From NCBI GenBank assembly GCA_007751255.1, contig CP036296.1, positions 1,302,001 to 1,366,000 of the forward strand: 64,000 nucleotides of DNA, written 5' to 3'. The stretch comes from Engelhardtia mirabilis. Its GTDB lineage: Bacteria; Planctomycetota; UBA1135; GCA-002686595. This document shows, piece by piece, positions 53,310 through 61,873 of the stretch; the first letter of the stretch is position 1; each line of letters begins with the position of its first letter. Below the pieces are notes generated by a model. It was not told the origin of the DNA. It saw only the letters and a list, made by a program, of their open reading frames with translations, and did not search any database. A program made the translations under genes and the position numbers.

Positions 53310-54479
53310 GTGTTCCGCATCCTCGCCATCTGTCTCCTGGCCCTCTCCCAGATCGCCTGTGTTTCGTCGCGCTCGATGCGCTTCTCGACGGACGACACGC
53401 TGCTCGGCGTCGAGAAGCGCGACGACGGGTCCACGGTGACCTGGCGCCTCAGCGTCGGGCGCAGCGGCGGACCGAAGGTCGAGAAGACCGTCACCGAGAC
53501 GCGTGAACTGGCGCTGCTCGGAGTTCGCAGCCGCTCCATCGGCGCGACGAGGGCGGATCGCTACGGCATCGATCCCTGGAGTGGCGTCTGGCTCGATCGG
53601 GTCGACACCGACCTGCCCGCCCACGATGCCGGACTGCGCTCGGGCGACGTCCTGATGAAGATCGGCGACGTTGCGATCTCGTCGCCGGACCAGATGACGG
53701 AGGTCGTGGAGCAGGCTCTGGTACCGGGTACGTCGACGACCGTGACCTACATGCGGTTCGTGGGCGAGGAGCAGACGAAGGAAGTCCGCACCGCGGAGCT
53801 GACGCCTCAGGCGAAGGAGGTGACCGAGTCCTCGACGGATTCGATCGCCCTCGAAACCTCGGTCGCGGTGCAGAACCTGACCGGGTTGCGGGTCGCCCAC
53901 CTGCCGGCGGACATCGCCTCGCACGCGCTGAAGCTCGATTCGGGCACGATGTTGATCGCCGGCGTTCTGCCGGGCTCGCCGGCCTACATGAAGGGCTTGC
54001 GAGCCGGCGACCGCATCATCGAGGTGGATGGTCAGCCCGCCGACTCGCTCGGCACGCTGGTCGCCGCGGTTCTGGCGCGGGCGGACGAGAAGGGGCTCAG
54101 CATCGCGACCGACGAGCGCAAGGGCCTGCCCGGACCGCGCGCCGGGGACGGCCCGGTGGGGCTGCGAGTCGAGGGACCCCTGGGGGTGCTCAGCACTGAG
54201 ATCGACATCAGTGGTCGGTTGTCCGAGGAGGGCGAGATCGACATCCCGATCCTGTTCGAGTGCGACTCGGACATCAGCTCCACCCGTTGGTCCTTCCTCG
54301 ACTTCATCTTCCAGTTCGGCGCGAACTACCGCGGTTACTACCTCGAATCCCAGTCGCGCAAGCCGGCCAAGTACACGTTCTTCTCGATGCTGCCCTTCGG
54401 CTTCTTCGAGGTCGAACGCCAGCCGGGGCACTCGCGCTACTGCATCTTCTGGTTCATCGAGTGGGAAACGGGGCATTGA
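53310..54479 (+). CDS. PDZ-domain lipoprotein
   Basis: 389 residues from a GTG at 53310. The signal peptide FRILAICLLALSQIAC ends in a lipobox (IAC), so the protein is lipid anchored. Two PDZ-like modules can be traced: residues about 90-155 (GVWLDRVDTDLPAHDAGL, RSGDVLMKIGDVAI) and about 205-260 (MLIAGVLPGSPAYMKGL, RAGDRIIEVDGQPA). No serine-protease domain is attached. It follows the anti-sigma gene by 134 bases and may take part in the same envelope response, for example by binding exposed C-termini. The C-terminus is rich in aromatic residues. Confidence 0.88.
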   Translation: MFRILAICLLALSQIACVSSRSMRFSTDDTLLGVEKRDDGSTVTWRLSVGRSGGPKVEKTVTETRELALLGVRSRSIGATRADRYGIDPWSGVWLDRVDTDLPAHDAGLRSGDVLMKIGDVAISSPDQMTEVVEQALVPGTSTTVTYMRFVGEEQTKEVRTAELTPQAKEVTESSTDSIALETSVAVQNLTGLRVAHLPADIASHALKLDSGTMLIAGVLPGSPAYMKGLRAGDRIIEVDGQPADSLGTLVAAVLARADEKGLSIATDERKGLPGPRAGDGPVGLRVEGPLGVLSTEIDISGRLSEEGEIDIPILFECDSDISSTRWSFLDFIFQFGANYRGYYLESQSRKPAKYTFFSMLPFGFFEVERQPGHSRYCIFWFIEWETGH

Positions 54480-54651
54480 GTTCGGCGTGCTGAGGACGCC
54501 GCGTTGCGCGCGTAACGTCGGTCCCGGTGCATCGATCGCGGCGCGTCGGTCCGTCGCAGCGACAGGAGACTGCGTGAGGCGGCCGGTTCCCCAGGGGGCC
54601 GGCCGTTCAGCATTGGGGAGGGCGAGATCTGCTGTTCTGGGCCGTTCGGGT

Positions 54652-54706
54652 GTAACCACGGAGCGTCCCGTCCGTCCCCCCCTGGTGGGCGGGCGGGGGC
54701 CCGCGG
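54652..54706 (+). repeat. Intergenic repeat element, copy 1
   Basis: GTAACC, 12 variable bases, then TCCGTCCCCCCC and GGGCGGGCGGGGGCCCGCGG. The same layout occurs at 58461-58514 with the last two blocks identical. GCGGGC-GGGG-GCCCGC inside can fold into a hairpin and the G-tracts might form a quadruplex. It lies 94 bases before the next start codon, in the 320-base gap 54480-54799, which otherwise holds no gene. Confidence 0.7.
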
Positions 54707-54799
54707 TTATTCTGATGCACGAACGCCGCGGAATTGCGCTCGCCATTCCGGACGGAGACCTGCGCGGCCATCGAATCGACAGTCAAGAGGAGACAGGGA

Positions 54800-57151
54800 A
54801 TGCGTTCGACTGCGTCCATTGCGGTAGTGACCCTCGTGCTCGGCCTGGTCGTCGGCGTCTTCGTCGGCAGGGTCGTTCTGGGCGGTGGCGTCAGCGCGGC
54901 GAACGCCTTGGTGGAGGAGTCCCTGGCGGCGGGCCCGGCCATCGCGGCCGGCCCCCGAGCGGGCGAGCAGGGCACCGGCGCAGCACTCGCGGCACCGACC
55001 TCCGCCTCCGGTGCGGTCCCTGTCGGATCCGACCTTCCGCCCGTCGACGACGTCGCGGCGCGAAGGGCGGCGGAGCGGGCCATCGCGCGGGTCGAGGTCG
55101 AGGCGAGCTCCGCGGCCACCCAGGGCGATGGAGCGATCTGGGGTAACGTGCGCAACGATCGAGGTGAACCACTCGCGGGCGTACTGATGCGCCTCACGCC
55201 CGGTTCGCGCCTGGGGATGGTGCAGGCGGCGGACTCGACCCTGGGTGCAGCTCCGGCGCGCTTCTCGGCGGACACGCTCGAGGCCAGCGCGCGCCGACAG
55301 ATGCAGAGCGATCGCGACACGCGCGAGACGCTGACCCTCGTCGATGGCAGCTATCGCTTCGAGGGTTTGCCGGATGCAACCTGGGGTCTGGGTGGGTACC
55401 TCGAGGGTTGGGGCATCGAGAAGCTGCACCGACGCGTCTACTCCGTCGTGACGGGTAAGCCCGTGGATTTCGTCGCAGTCAAGCGCGTCCCGGTGTCGGT
55501 GCGAGTACTCGGGACCGATGGCTCCGAAGTGTCCGAGGCCCTGGTCTCGGTCGTCGAGGGCGAGTCCTCCCGACCCTCGAACTACGAGCTGACCGGCACA
55601 GCCTCCACGCTCTATCTGGCGCCGGGGGAGTATGAGTTCGTCGCCTCCAGGGACGTGGAGCAGGCCTTCTTCAACGCCGGGGTGGTCCTGGCGCAGGAGC
55701 GATCTCCGAGCGTCGCACTGCGCCTGCTGGCGGACCAGGCCGAGGCCGAGGTGGAGTTGGCGCTGGCACCTGCCAGTGCGATCTGGGGCTACGCCACTTT
55801 CGCAGTGCCGAACAACGACATGGCCAGGGTCAGTCTGGTGGAGATCGGGGAAGACGACGATCCCCAGCAGGCGCCCCAACCGGACACCTCATCGCCGCAG
55901 TTCCTGGAGGGTGGAACGGGCTTCGGGTTCGTCGACGTCGAGCCTGGCCGCTACGTTCTGATCGTCTCCCTGGGATGGAACTCAGATCCCGCGCACCGCG
56001 AGGTCATCGAGTACGCCGGCGGCCTGCTGCGGCACGACTTCGTTATCGACAACGAATCGTCCACCGCCGAGCGCGCCCTGCGGATCACGGCGCTCGGGCC
56101 GGAGGGTGCGCCTCTTCGATCCCTGACATTCACCGTCGGCTACTCCAGCTCGAGCGGCAGGTCTTCGTCGTCGGGGATCAGGTCGACCTACCTGGCGGGC
56201 ATCCACTCGATCCTGATCCCGGAGAGGTTCGCTACGCCGGGCGAGAACGCGGGCGATACCCATTGGGTCGATGTCAAGTCTGCGGGGTTCGGCACCCAGC
56301 GCGTCGTCGTCGAGCCACAGGTCATGGACTACAGCGTCAGCTTCGGCGAACCCGCCTACATCGTGGCGACGGTGCGCGGTAGCAACGAGCGCCCGGCGGC
56401 GACGAAGCTCGCGATCCAGACGACAGCCGTGAACGAGCAGTCGAACAATCGCTCGAGCTTCGGCGATTCAATCGACGTGGGTCGAGACGGGAGCGCGCGG
56501 ATCGGACCCTTGACCGCCGGACTCTACCGAGTCGAGTTGCAAGCGGTCGACGGCAGTGGGCCCTTCGGCGGTGGTCGACTCACCCTGCTCGATTCGCTCG
56601 AGATTGAACTCGGTGCGGGAGACAACGCGCTCAGCCTGGTCGCGCCCGCGATCCACCGCCTGACCGTGAATGCGCCGGACCTCGGGAGCGAGGGCCATTT
56701 CGCCCTGGTGGCGGACGAGGGCGCCGGTGCTCGACCCAACTACGGATGGGCCCAGATCGAGGATGGGAGCGCGACCTTCGAGTCGGTGGTGGCCGGTAGC
56801 TATCAGCTCCTGTTGAACGGCAGGCGCGAGCGGTTCATGGACATCACGGTGCCGCCGACGGAGGTGACCTTCGTCGGATCGACCGCCGTGGCCATGGAGG
56901 TGCAGATCAGCGATCCGGGCGCTCGGCTGGGCCTGCTCGGACTGCGGAGCGGTGATCGGATCGTCTCCATCGACGGCAAGTCCGCGGCGGAGGACGACTG
57001 GCAGGGCCTCGTGGAGGGGTGCCTGCGAGTCACCTCGGGCGAGTACACGCTGGGGGTAGAGCGATCTGGCTCGAGGATCGAGCTGACCTTCGACGCCAGT
57101 GAAGTCGAGGAGACCTCGTTGGGGGGCAATCTGGTGCCGCGGGCCCAGTGA
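54800..57151 (+). CDS. Membrane-anchored Ig-like protein with C-terminal PDZ-like domain
   Basis: 783 residues from the ATG at 54800, 7 bases after an AAGAGGAGACA ribosome binding site. A signal anchor spans residues 5-30 (SIAVVTLVLGLVVGVFVGRV). The middle is a series of carboxypeptidase-regulatory/Ig-like beta units (GAIWGNVRNDRGEPLAGVLM; VSVRVLGTDGSEVSEALV). The final 90 residues form a PDZ-like module: DPGARLGLLGLRSGDRIVS, IDGKSAAEDDWQGLVEGCL, then a strand LGVERSGSRIELTF. A PDZ at the C-terminus distinguishes it from the other Ig-like proteins of the window and links it to the upstream PDZ lipoprotein. Function is unknown. Confidence 0.88.
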   Translation: MRSTASIAVVTLVLGLVVGVFVGRVVLGGGVSAANALVEESLAAGPAIAAGPRAGEQGTGAALAAPTSASGAVPVGSDLPPVDDVAARRAAERAIARVEVEASSAATQGDGAIWGNVRNDRGEPLAGVLMRLTPGSRLGMVQAADSTLGAAPARFSADTLEASARRQMQSDRDTRETLTLVDGSYRFEGLPDATWGLGGYLEGWGIEKLHRRVYSVVTGKPVDFVAVKRVPVSVRVLGTDGSEVSEALVSVVEGESSRPSNYELTGTASTLYLAPGEYEFVASRDVEQAFFNAGVVLAQERSPSVALRLLADQAEAEVELALAPASAIWGYATFAVPNNDMARVSLVEIGEDDDPQQAPQPDTSSPQFLEGGTGFGFVDVEPGRYVLIVSLGWNSDPAHREVIEYAGGLLRHDFVIDNESSTAERALRITALGPEGAPLRSLTFTVGYSSSSGRSSSSGIRSTYLAGIHSILIPERFATPGENAGDTHWVDVKSAGFGTQRVVVEPQVMDYSVSFGEPAYIVATVRGSNERPAATKLAIQTTAVNEQSNNRSSFGDSIDVGRDGSARIGPLTAGLYRVELQAVDGSGPFGGGRLTLLDSLEIELGAGDNALSLVAPAIHRLTVNAPDLGSEGHFALVADEGAGARPNYGWAQIEDGSATFESVVAGSYQLLLNGRRERFMDITVPPTEVTFVGSTAVAMEVQISDPGARLGLLGLRSGDRIVSIDGKSAAEDDWQGLVEGCLRVTSGEYTLGVERSGSRIELTFDASEVEETSLGGNLVPRAQ

Positions 57152-57192
57152 ACCCGGTGGTTCGGCCCCTCACGCGCCGGTTCCCCGGACGT

Positions 57193-57198
57193 TAGGCT
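57193..57198 (+). promoter_or_regulatory. Putative -10 box (TAGGCT) of the Gfo/Idh/MocA gene
   Basis: GTTAGGCT ends 10 bases before the ATG at 57209, giving a leader of only a few bases. Confidence 0.25.
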
Positions 57199-57208
57199 CT
57201 GCCCTGCC

Positions 57209-58354
57209 ATGAGCCAGAAGATCCGCGTCGCGATGCTCGGCCAGCAGTTCATGGGCCGAGCCCACTCCAACGCCTTCCGTCAGGTGGGTCCCTTCTGCTC
57301 CCCGCCGTTGTTGCCGGAGCTCCACACGGTGGCCGGTCGCGACGGGGCGAGCTTGACGGAGTTCGCGGCACGTTTCGGCTGGGCCAACACGACCACCGAC
57401 TGGCGCACGGCCGTGGTGGATCCCGAGGTGGACCTGGTCGACGTGGCCACACCGAACTTCCTGCATCGCGAGCCCTCCGTCGCGGCCCTGGAGGCGGGCA
57501 AGCACGTGCTGTGCGAGAAGCCCCTGGCCGGCAGCTTCGAGGACGCGCGGGCCATGCGCGACGCCGCCGCGGCTGCCGCGGGCCGGACCTTCGTGTGGTT
57601 CAACTACCGCCGCTGCCCCGCCGTAGCGACCGCCTGGAAGTTGGCCCGCGAAGGGCGGCTGGGGCGGATCTACCACGTGCGCGCCACCTACCTGCAGAAC
57701 TGGGGCGGGCCGCAGACGCCGATGAGCTGGCGTTTCGATCGCGAGCTGGCCGGATCGGGCGCCCACGGGGACTTGAACGCGCACCTGATCGACCTGGCGC
57801 GCTTCCTGGTCGGCGAGCCGATCACCGAGATCCACGGCGCCACATCCAGGCGCTGGGTCGAGTCCCGGCTCGACGGCGCGACGGGCGAGCGGCGCCCGAC
57901 CAGCGTCGACGATGCGCTGCTGTTCACCGCGGGCTTCGCCGGAGGGGCGGTGGGGAGTTTCGAGGCCAGTCGCCTCGCCAATCCACACCAGAACGCGAAC
58001 TCGATCGAGCTGAACGGCGAGCTGGGCTCGGTGCGCTTCGACTTCGAGGACATGAACCTGCTGCATTTCTGCGACGCCTCCGACGGGGCGCGCGAGGGCG
58101 GCTGGCGCCGGATCATGTGTACCCACGCGGGCGAGCACCCCTACGTGGAGCACTGGTGGCCCGACGCGCACCTGATCGGTTACGAGCACACGTTCACGAA
58201 CATGGTCTCGGACGTGCTGCGGTCCCTGGTCGGCGAGGAACCGGTGGTGCCCCTGTGCGATTTCGCCGACGCCTTCGAGACCCAACGGGTGCTCGAGGCG
58301 GCCCTGCGGGCGGTCGACGAGCGGCGCGCGGTGATGCTCGACGAGGTCTCCTGA
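57209..58354 (+). CDS. Gfo/Idh/MocA-family NAD(P)-dependent oxidoreductase
   Basis: 381 residues. The N-terminal Rossmann fold begins IRVAMLGQQFMGRAHSNAF (a G-x-x-x-x-G variant) and includes VDVATPNFLHREPSVAALE and the catalytic-lysine motif CEKPLAG (Lys104). The C-terminal alpha/beta domain shows the usual HLIDLARFLVGEPITEI with a conserved histidine. Enzymes of this class oxidise or epimerise sugars and inositols. It lies 3-4 kb from a sugar isomerase and an MFS transporter, a grouping common in planctomycete sugar catabolism, though these genes are not in one operon. Confidence 0.94.
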   Translation: MSQKIRVAMLGQQFMGRAHSNAFRQVGPFCSPPLLPELHTVAGRDGASLTEFAARFGWANTTTDWRTAVVDPEVDLVDVATPNFLHREPSVAALEAGKHVLCEKPLAGSFEDARAMRDAAAAAAGRTFVWFNYRRCPAVATAWKLAREGRLGRIYHVRATYLQNWGGPQTPMSWRFDRELAGSGAHGDLNAHLIDLARFLVGEPITEIHGATSRRWVESRLDGATGERRPTSVDDALLFTAGFAGGAVGSFEASRLANPHQNANSIELNGELGSVRFDFEDMNLLHFCDASDGAREGGWRRIMCTHAGEHPYVEHWWPDAHLIGYEHTFTNMVSDVLRSLVGEEPVVPLCDFADAFETQRVLEAALRAVDERRAVMLDEVS

Positions 58355-58460
58355 GCGAGGGGGCTCGAGGACTGGTCAGGTGCTCGCGTGGCGGACCGCC
58401 AGGGCGGCGGGGCGGGCCGGCCGGACCCATCGACGACGCGGAGTTTTCGAGAGCTCGTGC

Positions 58461-58514
58461 GTAACCTCGGCGGCTCCGATCCGTCCCCCCCGACGGGCGG
58501 GCGGGGGCCCGCGG
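58461..58514 (+). repeat. Intergenic repeat element, copy 2
   Basis: Same layout as 54652-54706: GTAACC, 13 variable bases, TCCGTCCCCCCC, a short spacer, then GGGCGGGCGGGGGCCCGCGG. It lies 153 bases before the NHL gene in the 312-base gap 58355-58666, which otherwise contains no recognisable gene. Confidence 0.7.
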
Positions 58515-58666
58515 CGGTCAAGGCGTCGCGATGATCGCCGCGCAACCGACAAGCGTCGCAGCGTGAGAATCCCCGGTCGGATGAAACGCTTGGCTGTTGG
58601 GCCGGTACCTGTTTCGGGGCGTTCCACTCCACCTCCTGGCCCGAGCCTCCTCACCGAGACCGACGG

Positions 58667-59857
58667 ATGATCTTCACCTCCGCTCTGCTGCTTTCTCTCT
58701 GGCCCATCGCCCCCGCGGCCGTGCCCCAGGAGCTGCTGGTCAGTGGCTACAACTCCGACGCCCTGCACCGCTTCGACCTGGCCAGCGGAGCTCCGGCCGG
58801 CGTTCTGGGCGCCGTGCCCGGGGCGCAGTCGGCCCGCTATGGCCCCGACGGAGACCTGTACGTGGTGTCCGAGAAGTCCTCGCGGATCCTGCGTTTCGAC
58901 GGGCATACGGGCGCCGCGCTGGGTGAGTTCGTGGCGGACGACCCGCTGACGCCGATCGACGAGACGGGGGGGCTGACGGCGCCGACCGCCGCCGCCTTCG
59001 GGCCGGGGGGCGACCTCTTCGTCGCGGACTTCGCGGGGGACTGCGTGATGCGCTACCGGGGCAGCGACGGCGCTTTCCTCGGGATCTTCGTCAGCGCTGG
59101 TGACGGCGGCATCGATGGCCCCGACGCGGGCATGGTCTTCGGCCCCGAGGGTGACCTCTACGTTCCCGGCTTCAACTCGAACAACGTGGCGCGCTTCGAT
59201 GGGCAGTCCGGCGCATTCGTCGAACAAGCGATCCCCGCCGGCGGCGAGTTGGCGAACCCGCGCGCGATCCGCTTCCGCGACGACGGGTGGATGTATGTGG
59301 CCAGTTGGGCCAACAGCCGAGTGCTGCGCGTGCCCCCCGGCGGAGGACCGGCGGAGCTCTTCGCCCAGACCCTGCGACCCACGGGCTTGGTCTTCGATCC
59401 CTTGACTGGCGACCTGTTGGTGACCAGCGATCAGCACAACGGGGTTCGACGCTACGCGGCGGACGGGACCTACTTGGGGAAGTTCATCCTCGGCAGTGCT
59501 TCAGGTGTCGATGGCGCGACGTGGCTGGCGATCCTGCCTGACCCGCGCCTGCGCCTCGGTTGGCTCGAGCCGGGGAGCGCCGGAGTGCAGAACGAGATTG
59601 CGATTCGCAATGGGACGGCCGGTGGCGCGCTGCTCCTGGCGCTGGGCTTGGCGGGGGATTCCCTGGGCCTACTTGGCTGCCCGGGTGCCTACCTCGGCGT
59701 GGCGTCGCCGGTGCTCCTGCCGCTGACGGCCGATGGCGAGGGGGCGGCGGTCGTGACGGCGTTGCTCCCTGGCGCCCTGTCTGGCACGACCCTTTGGCTG
59801 CAGGCCTTCGACGGGGCGAGCTGCCGCACCTCCTGGGCCGTGACAGCCTCGCTCTGA
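58667..59857 (+). CDS. Exported NHL-type beta-propeller protein
   Basis: 396 residues from the ATG at 58667, with a signal peptide ending near APAAVP. Six or so NHL-like blades follow, each with a form of F-G-P-x-G-D-L-(Y/F)-V-(A/V) and a later R-(F/Y)-x-x-x-x-G (YGPDGDLYVVSEKSSRILRF, FGPGGDLFVADFAGDCVMRY, FGPEGDLYVPGFNSNNVARF). The C-terminal 105 residues (from LRLGWLEPGSAGVQNEI, with a cysteine in GLLGCPGAYLG) resemble the tails of the other exported propeller proteins here. It is probably a secreted or surface binding protein. Confidence 0.9.
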   Translation: MIFTSALLLSLWPIAPAAVPQELLVSGYNSDALHRFDLASGAPAGVLGAVPGAQSARYGPDGDLYVVSEKSSRILRFDGHTGAALGEFVADDPLTPIDETGGLTAPTAAAFGPGGDLFVADFAGDCVMRYRGSDGAFLGIFVSAGDGGIDGPDAGMVFGPEGDLYVPGFNSNNVARFDGQSGAFVEQAIPAGGELANPRAIRFRDDGWMYVASWANSRVLRVPPGGGPAELFAQTLRPTGLVFDPLTGDLLVTSDQHNGVRRYAADGTYLGKFILGSASGVDGATWLAILPDPRLRLGWLEPGSAGVQNEIAIRNGTAGGALLLALGLAGDSLGLLGCPGAYLGVASPVLLPLTADGEGAAVVTALLPGALSGTTLWLQAFDGASCRTSWAVTASL

Positions 59858-59881
59858 CAGCCCGAGAACCCGGGCGCGGGC

Positions 59882-60505
59882 TCAGGTGCCGATTCGGGCG
59901 TTGAGGGTGTCGCGCTCGACGACGCGCCGCGCGCTCCCGCCCACGCCCGCAGCCTGTTTGGAGCGCGAGACGATTGGGAAATCCTCGGCGCCCTGGGCCA
60001 GGGCCAGGGCCTCGCAGGCCAGGTCGTAGAGTTCGCCACCCCGCATCAGGATGCCTGGCTCGGCGCTTGCGACGCCGATAGCGATTTCCCCGGGACCTGC
60101 GACGCGATCCGCCAGGGGCAGTTGATCGAGCTGGGCGAAGACACGCGCGGCCGCGGACTCCGCACCGCCCAAGGGAGTGCTCGGCATCAGGACCAGGAAC
60201 GACCGATCGTCGAGCTGGCACGGGAAGTCCGTGTCGCGCGACTCGTTCCGAAGCACCCTCGCGACTCGGGTCAGCCCTTCACGCAGGGGCGACTCCTCGA
60301 TCGCGAGCAAGATGCAGGACAGGGACTCGCCGAAGCGCGTGGCGCGGCGCGTCTCCTCGTAGAGCTTGTAGCTCAGGAAGTCCTGGTTGTAGAGACCGCT
60401 GTCGGAGTGGGTCAGGGTGTCGATCAGCGACAGGTGACCGGACTCGATCGAGGCCAACTCCATCAGCTCCTGGCGCGGGAGCCAACTGTGCCGAAAGTGT
60501 TGCAT
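59882..60505 (-). CDS. Degenerate GGDEF-domain protein
   Basis: 207 residues from the ATG at 60505, preceded by GAGGG. The region [20 protein letters not shown] (32-51) matches the start of GGDEF domains (D-x-L-T-G-L-x-N-R-R-x-F). [21 protein letters not shown] matches the segment around the active loop, but the GGDEF signature itself reads DDRSF (99-103), so cyclase activity is not expected. [12 protein letters not shown] corresponds to the later SxGxA strand. No sensor domain or signal peptide is present. It may act as a c-di-GMP or nucleotide-binding protein, or as a scaffold. Confidence 0.82.
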   Translation of the reverse strand: MQHFRHSWLPRQELMELASIESGHLSLIDTLTHSDSGLYNQDFLSYKLYEETRRATRFGESLSCILLAIEESPLREGLTRVARVLRNESRDTDFPCQLDDRSFLVLMPSTPLGGAESAAARVFAQLDQLPLADRVAGPGEIAIGVASAEPGILMRGGELYDLACEALALAQGAEDFPIVSRSKQAAGVGGSARRVVERDTLNARIGT

Positions 60506-60673
60506 GGGGGGTCCCTCAGGGTGCAGGGGCAGGGTTCCCAGGAGGCGAACTCGTAGCAAGCACTTTCGTACAACGCGAGCCGATTCCCAAGCTCAGCCCG
60601 GGGCCCGGAATTCGAACGTTAGCGGGCAAGATTGCCCGATGCAGAGCCGAAGGCGGCGCGGTGACCGGAGCGC

Positions 60674-60679
60674 TAGAAT
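60674..60679 (+). promoter_or_regulatory. Putative -10 box (TAGAAT) of the sugar isomerase
   Basis: CGCTAGAATCC lies 64 bases before the ATG at 60744 and is nearly identical to the box at 40601. Confidence 0.4.
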
Positions 60680-60743
60680 CCCCCGTCGGCTTGTGCCCGT
60701 CGTGGGACAGCCGCCTCCCCGCGATCCGAGCGAAGTCACGACG

Positions 60744-61787
60744 ATGACCCGACCTGTCTGCCTGTTCACCGGCCAATGGGCCGATCTGCCCCTCGAGGAC
60801 CTGGCGCGCAAGGCTGTCCACTTCGGCTACCAAGGTCTCGAGTTGGCCTGCTGGGGCGACCACTTCGACGTGCACCGGGCGGCGACCGAGGCTGACTACT
60901 GCAAGGGGCTCTGGGAACTGCTCGGCGACCACGGCCTGGCCAGCTATGCGATCTCTTCACATCTGGTGGGTCAGGCGGTGTGCGACCGGATCGACGAGCG
61001 GCACCGGACGATCCTGCCCGAGCACGTCTGGGGCGATGGCGATCCGGAGGGGGTCCGCGGTCGAGCGGCCGAGGAGCTCGCGTTGACTGCGCGCGCGGCG
61101 AAGCGCTTCTTCGACGCGGCCCCGGCACGGGTCCGCGAGCACCTGGCGGCCAGCGGGCGCTACGTCGTCAACGGCTTCACGGGCTCGTCGATCTGGCACC
61201 TGCTCTACTCGTTCCCGCCCGTGTCGCCGGCGATGATCGAGGCGGGCTTCGCCGACTTCGGCGAGCGCTTCGGCCCGATCCTCGACGAGTTCGCCGCGAG
61301 CGGAGTCGGCTTCGCGCTCGAGGTGCACCCGACCGAGATCGCCTTCGACATCACCACGACCCACCGCGCGATCGCCGCCGTCGGCGGCCACGCGGCCTTC
61401 GGCTTCAACTTCGACCCCAGCCACCTGGCCTACCAGCAGGTGGACTACCTGCGCTTCCTGCGCGAGTTCGGGCCGCGCATCTTCAACTGCCACGTGAAGG
61501 ACGTGTGGTGGTCGGAGTCGATGACGGCCACCGGGATCTTCGGCGGGCACACGGACTTCGGCAGCGACGGGCGCGCCTGGGACTTCCGCTCGCCGGGGCG
61601 CGGCCGCGTCGATTTCGAGGGCCTGATCCGAATGCTGAACCACATCGACTACCGCGGACCCCTGACGGTCGAGTGGGAGGACCCGATGATGGACCGCGAG
61701 GCGGGCGCCGCGGAGGCAGCGGCGTTCGTCAAGGCCCTGGACTTCCAGCGCTCCACGCGGGCCTTCGACTCCGCATTCGCGGAATAG
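60744..61787 (+). CDS. Sugar phosphate isomerase/epimerase (xylose-isomerase-like TIM barrel)
   Basis: 347 residues from the ATG at 60744. The TIM-barrel AP-endonuclease-2 fold is indicated by [19 protein letters not shown] at the start. The metal ligands of the family can be assigned: Glu in [14 protein letters not shown], Asp and His in [12 protein letters not shown], His in [10 protein letters not shown] and Glu in [13 protein letters not shown]. Members interconvert ketoses, keto-inositols or related sugars using a divalent metal. The MFS transporter begins 86 bases downstream behind its own -10-like box, and both are likely to serve import and conversion of the same small molecule. Confidence 0.94.
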   Translation: MTRPVCLFTGQWADLPLEDLARKAVHFGYQGLELACWGDHFDVHRAATEADYCKGLWELLGDHGLASYAISSHLVGQAVCDRIDERHRTILPEHVWGDGDPEGVRGRAAEELALTARAAKRFFDAAPARVREHLAASGRYVVNGFTGSSIWHLLYSFPPVSPAMIEAGFADFGERFGPILDEFAASGVGFALEVHPTEIAFDITTTHRAIAAVGGHAAFGFNFDPSHLAYQQVDYLRFLREFGPRIFNCHVKDVWWSESMTATGIFGGHTDFGSDGRAWDFRSPGRGRVDFEGLIRMLNHIDYRGPLTVEWEDPMMDREAGAAEAAAFVKALDFQRSTRAFDSAFAE

Positions 61788-61832
61788 GGTCCGGTCGCGG
61801 CCGCTCGAATCGTGTCCGGCCTCGCAGGTCGC

Positions 61833-61838
61833 TACCAT
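61833..61838 (+). promoter_or_regulatory. Putative -10 box (TACCAT) of the MFS transporter
   Basis: CGCTACCATGC lies 35 bases before the ATG at 61874 and fits the GCTAnnAT pattern. Confidence 0.4.
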
Positions 61839-61873
61839 GCGGCGGTCCCCAGCCCCTCCCTCCCAGGCCTCCC

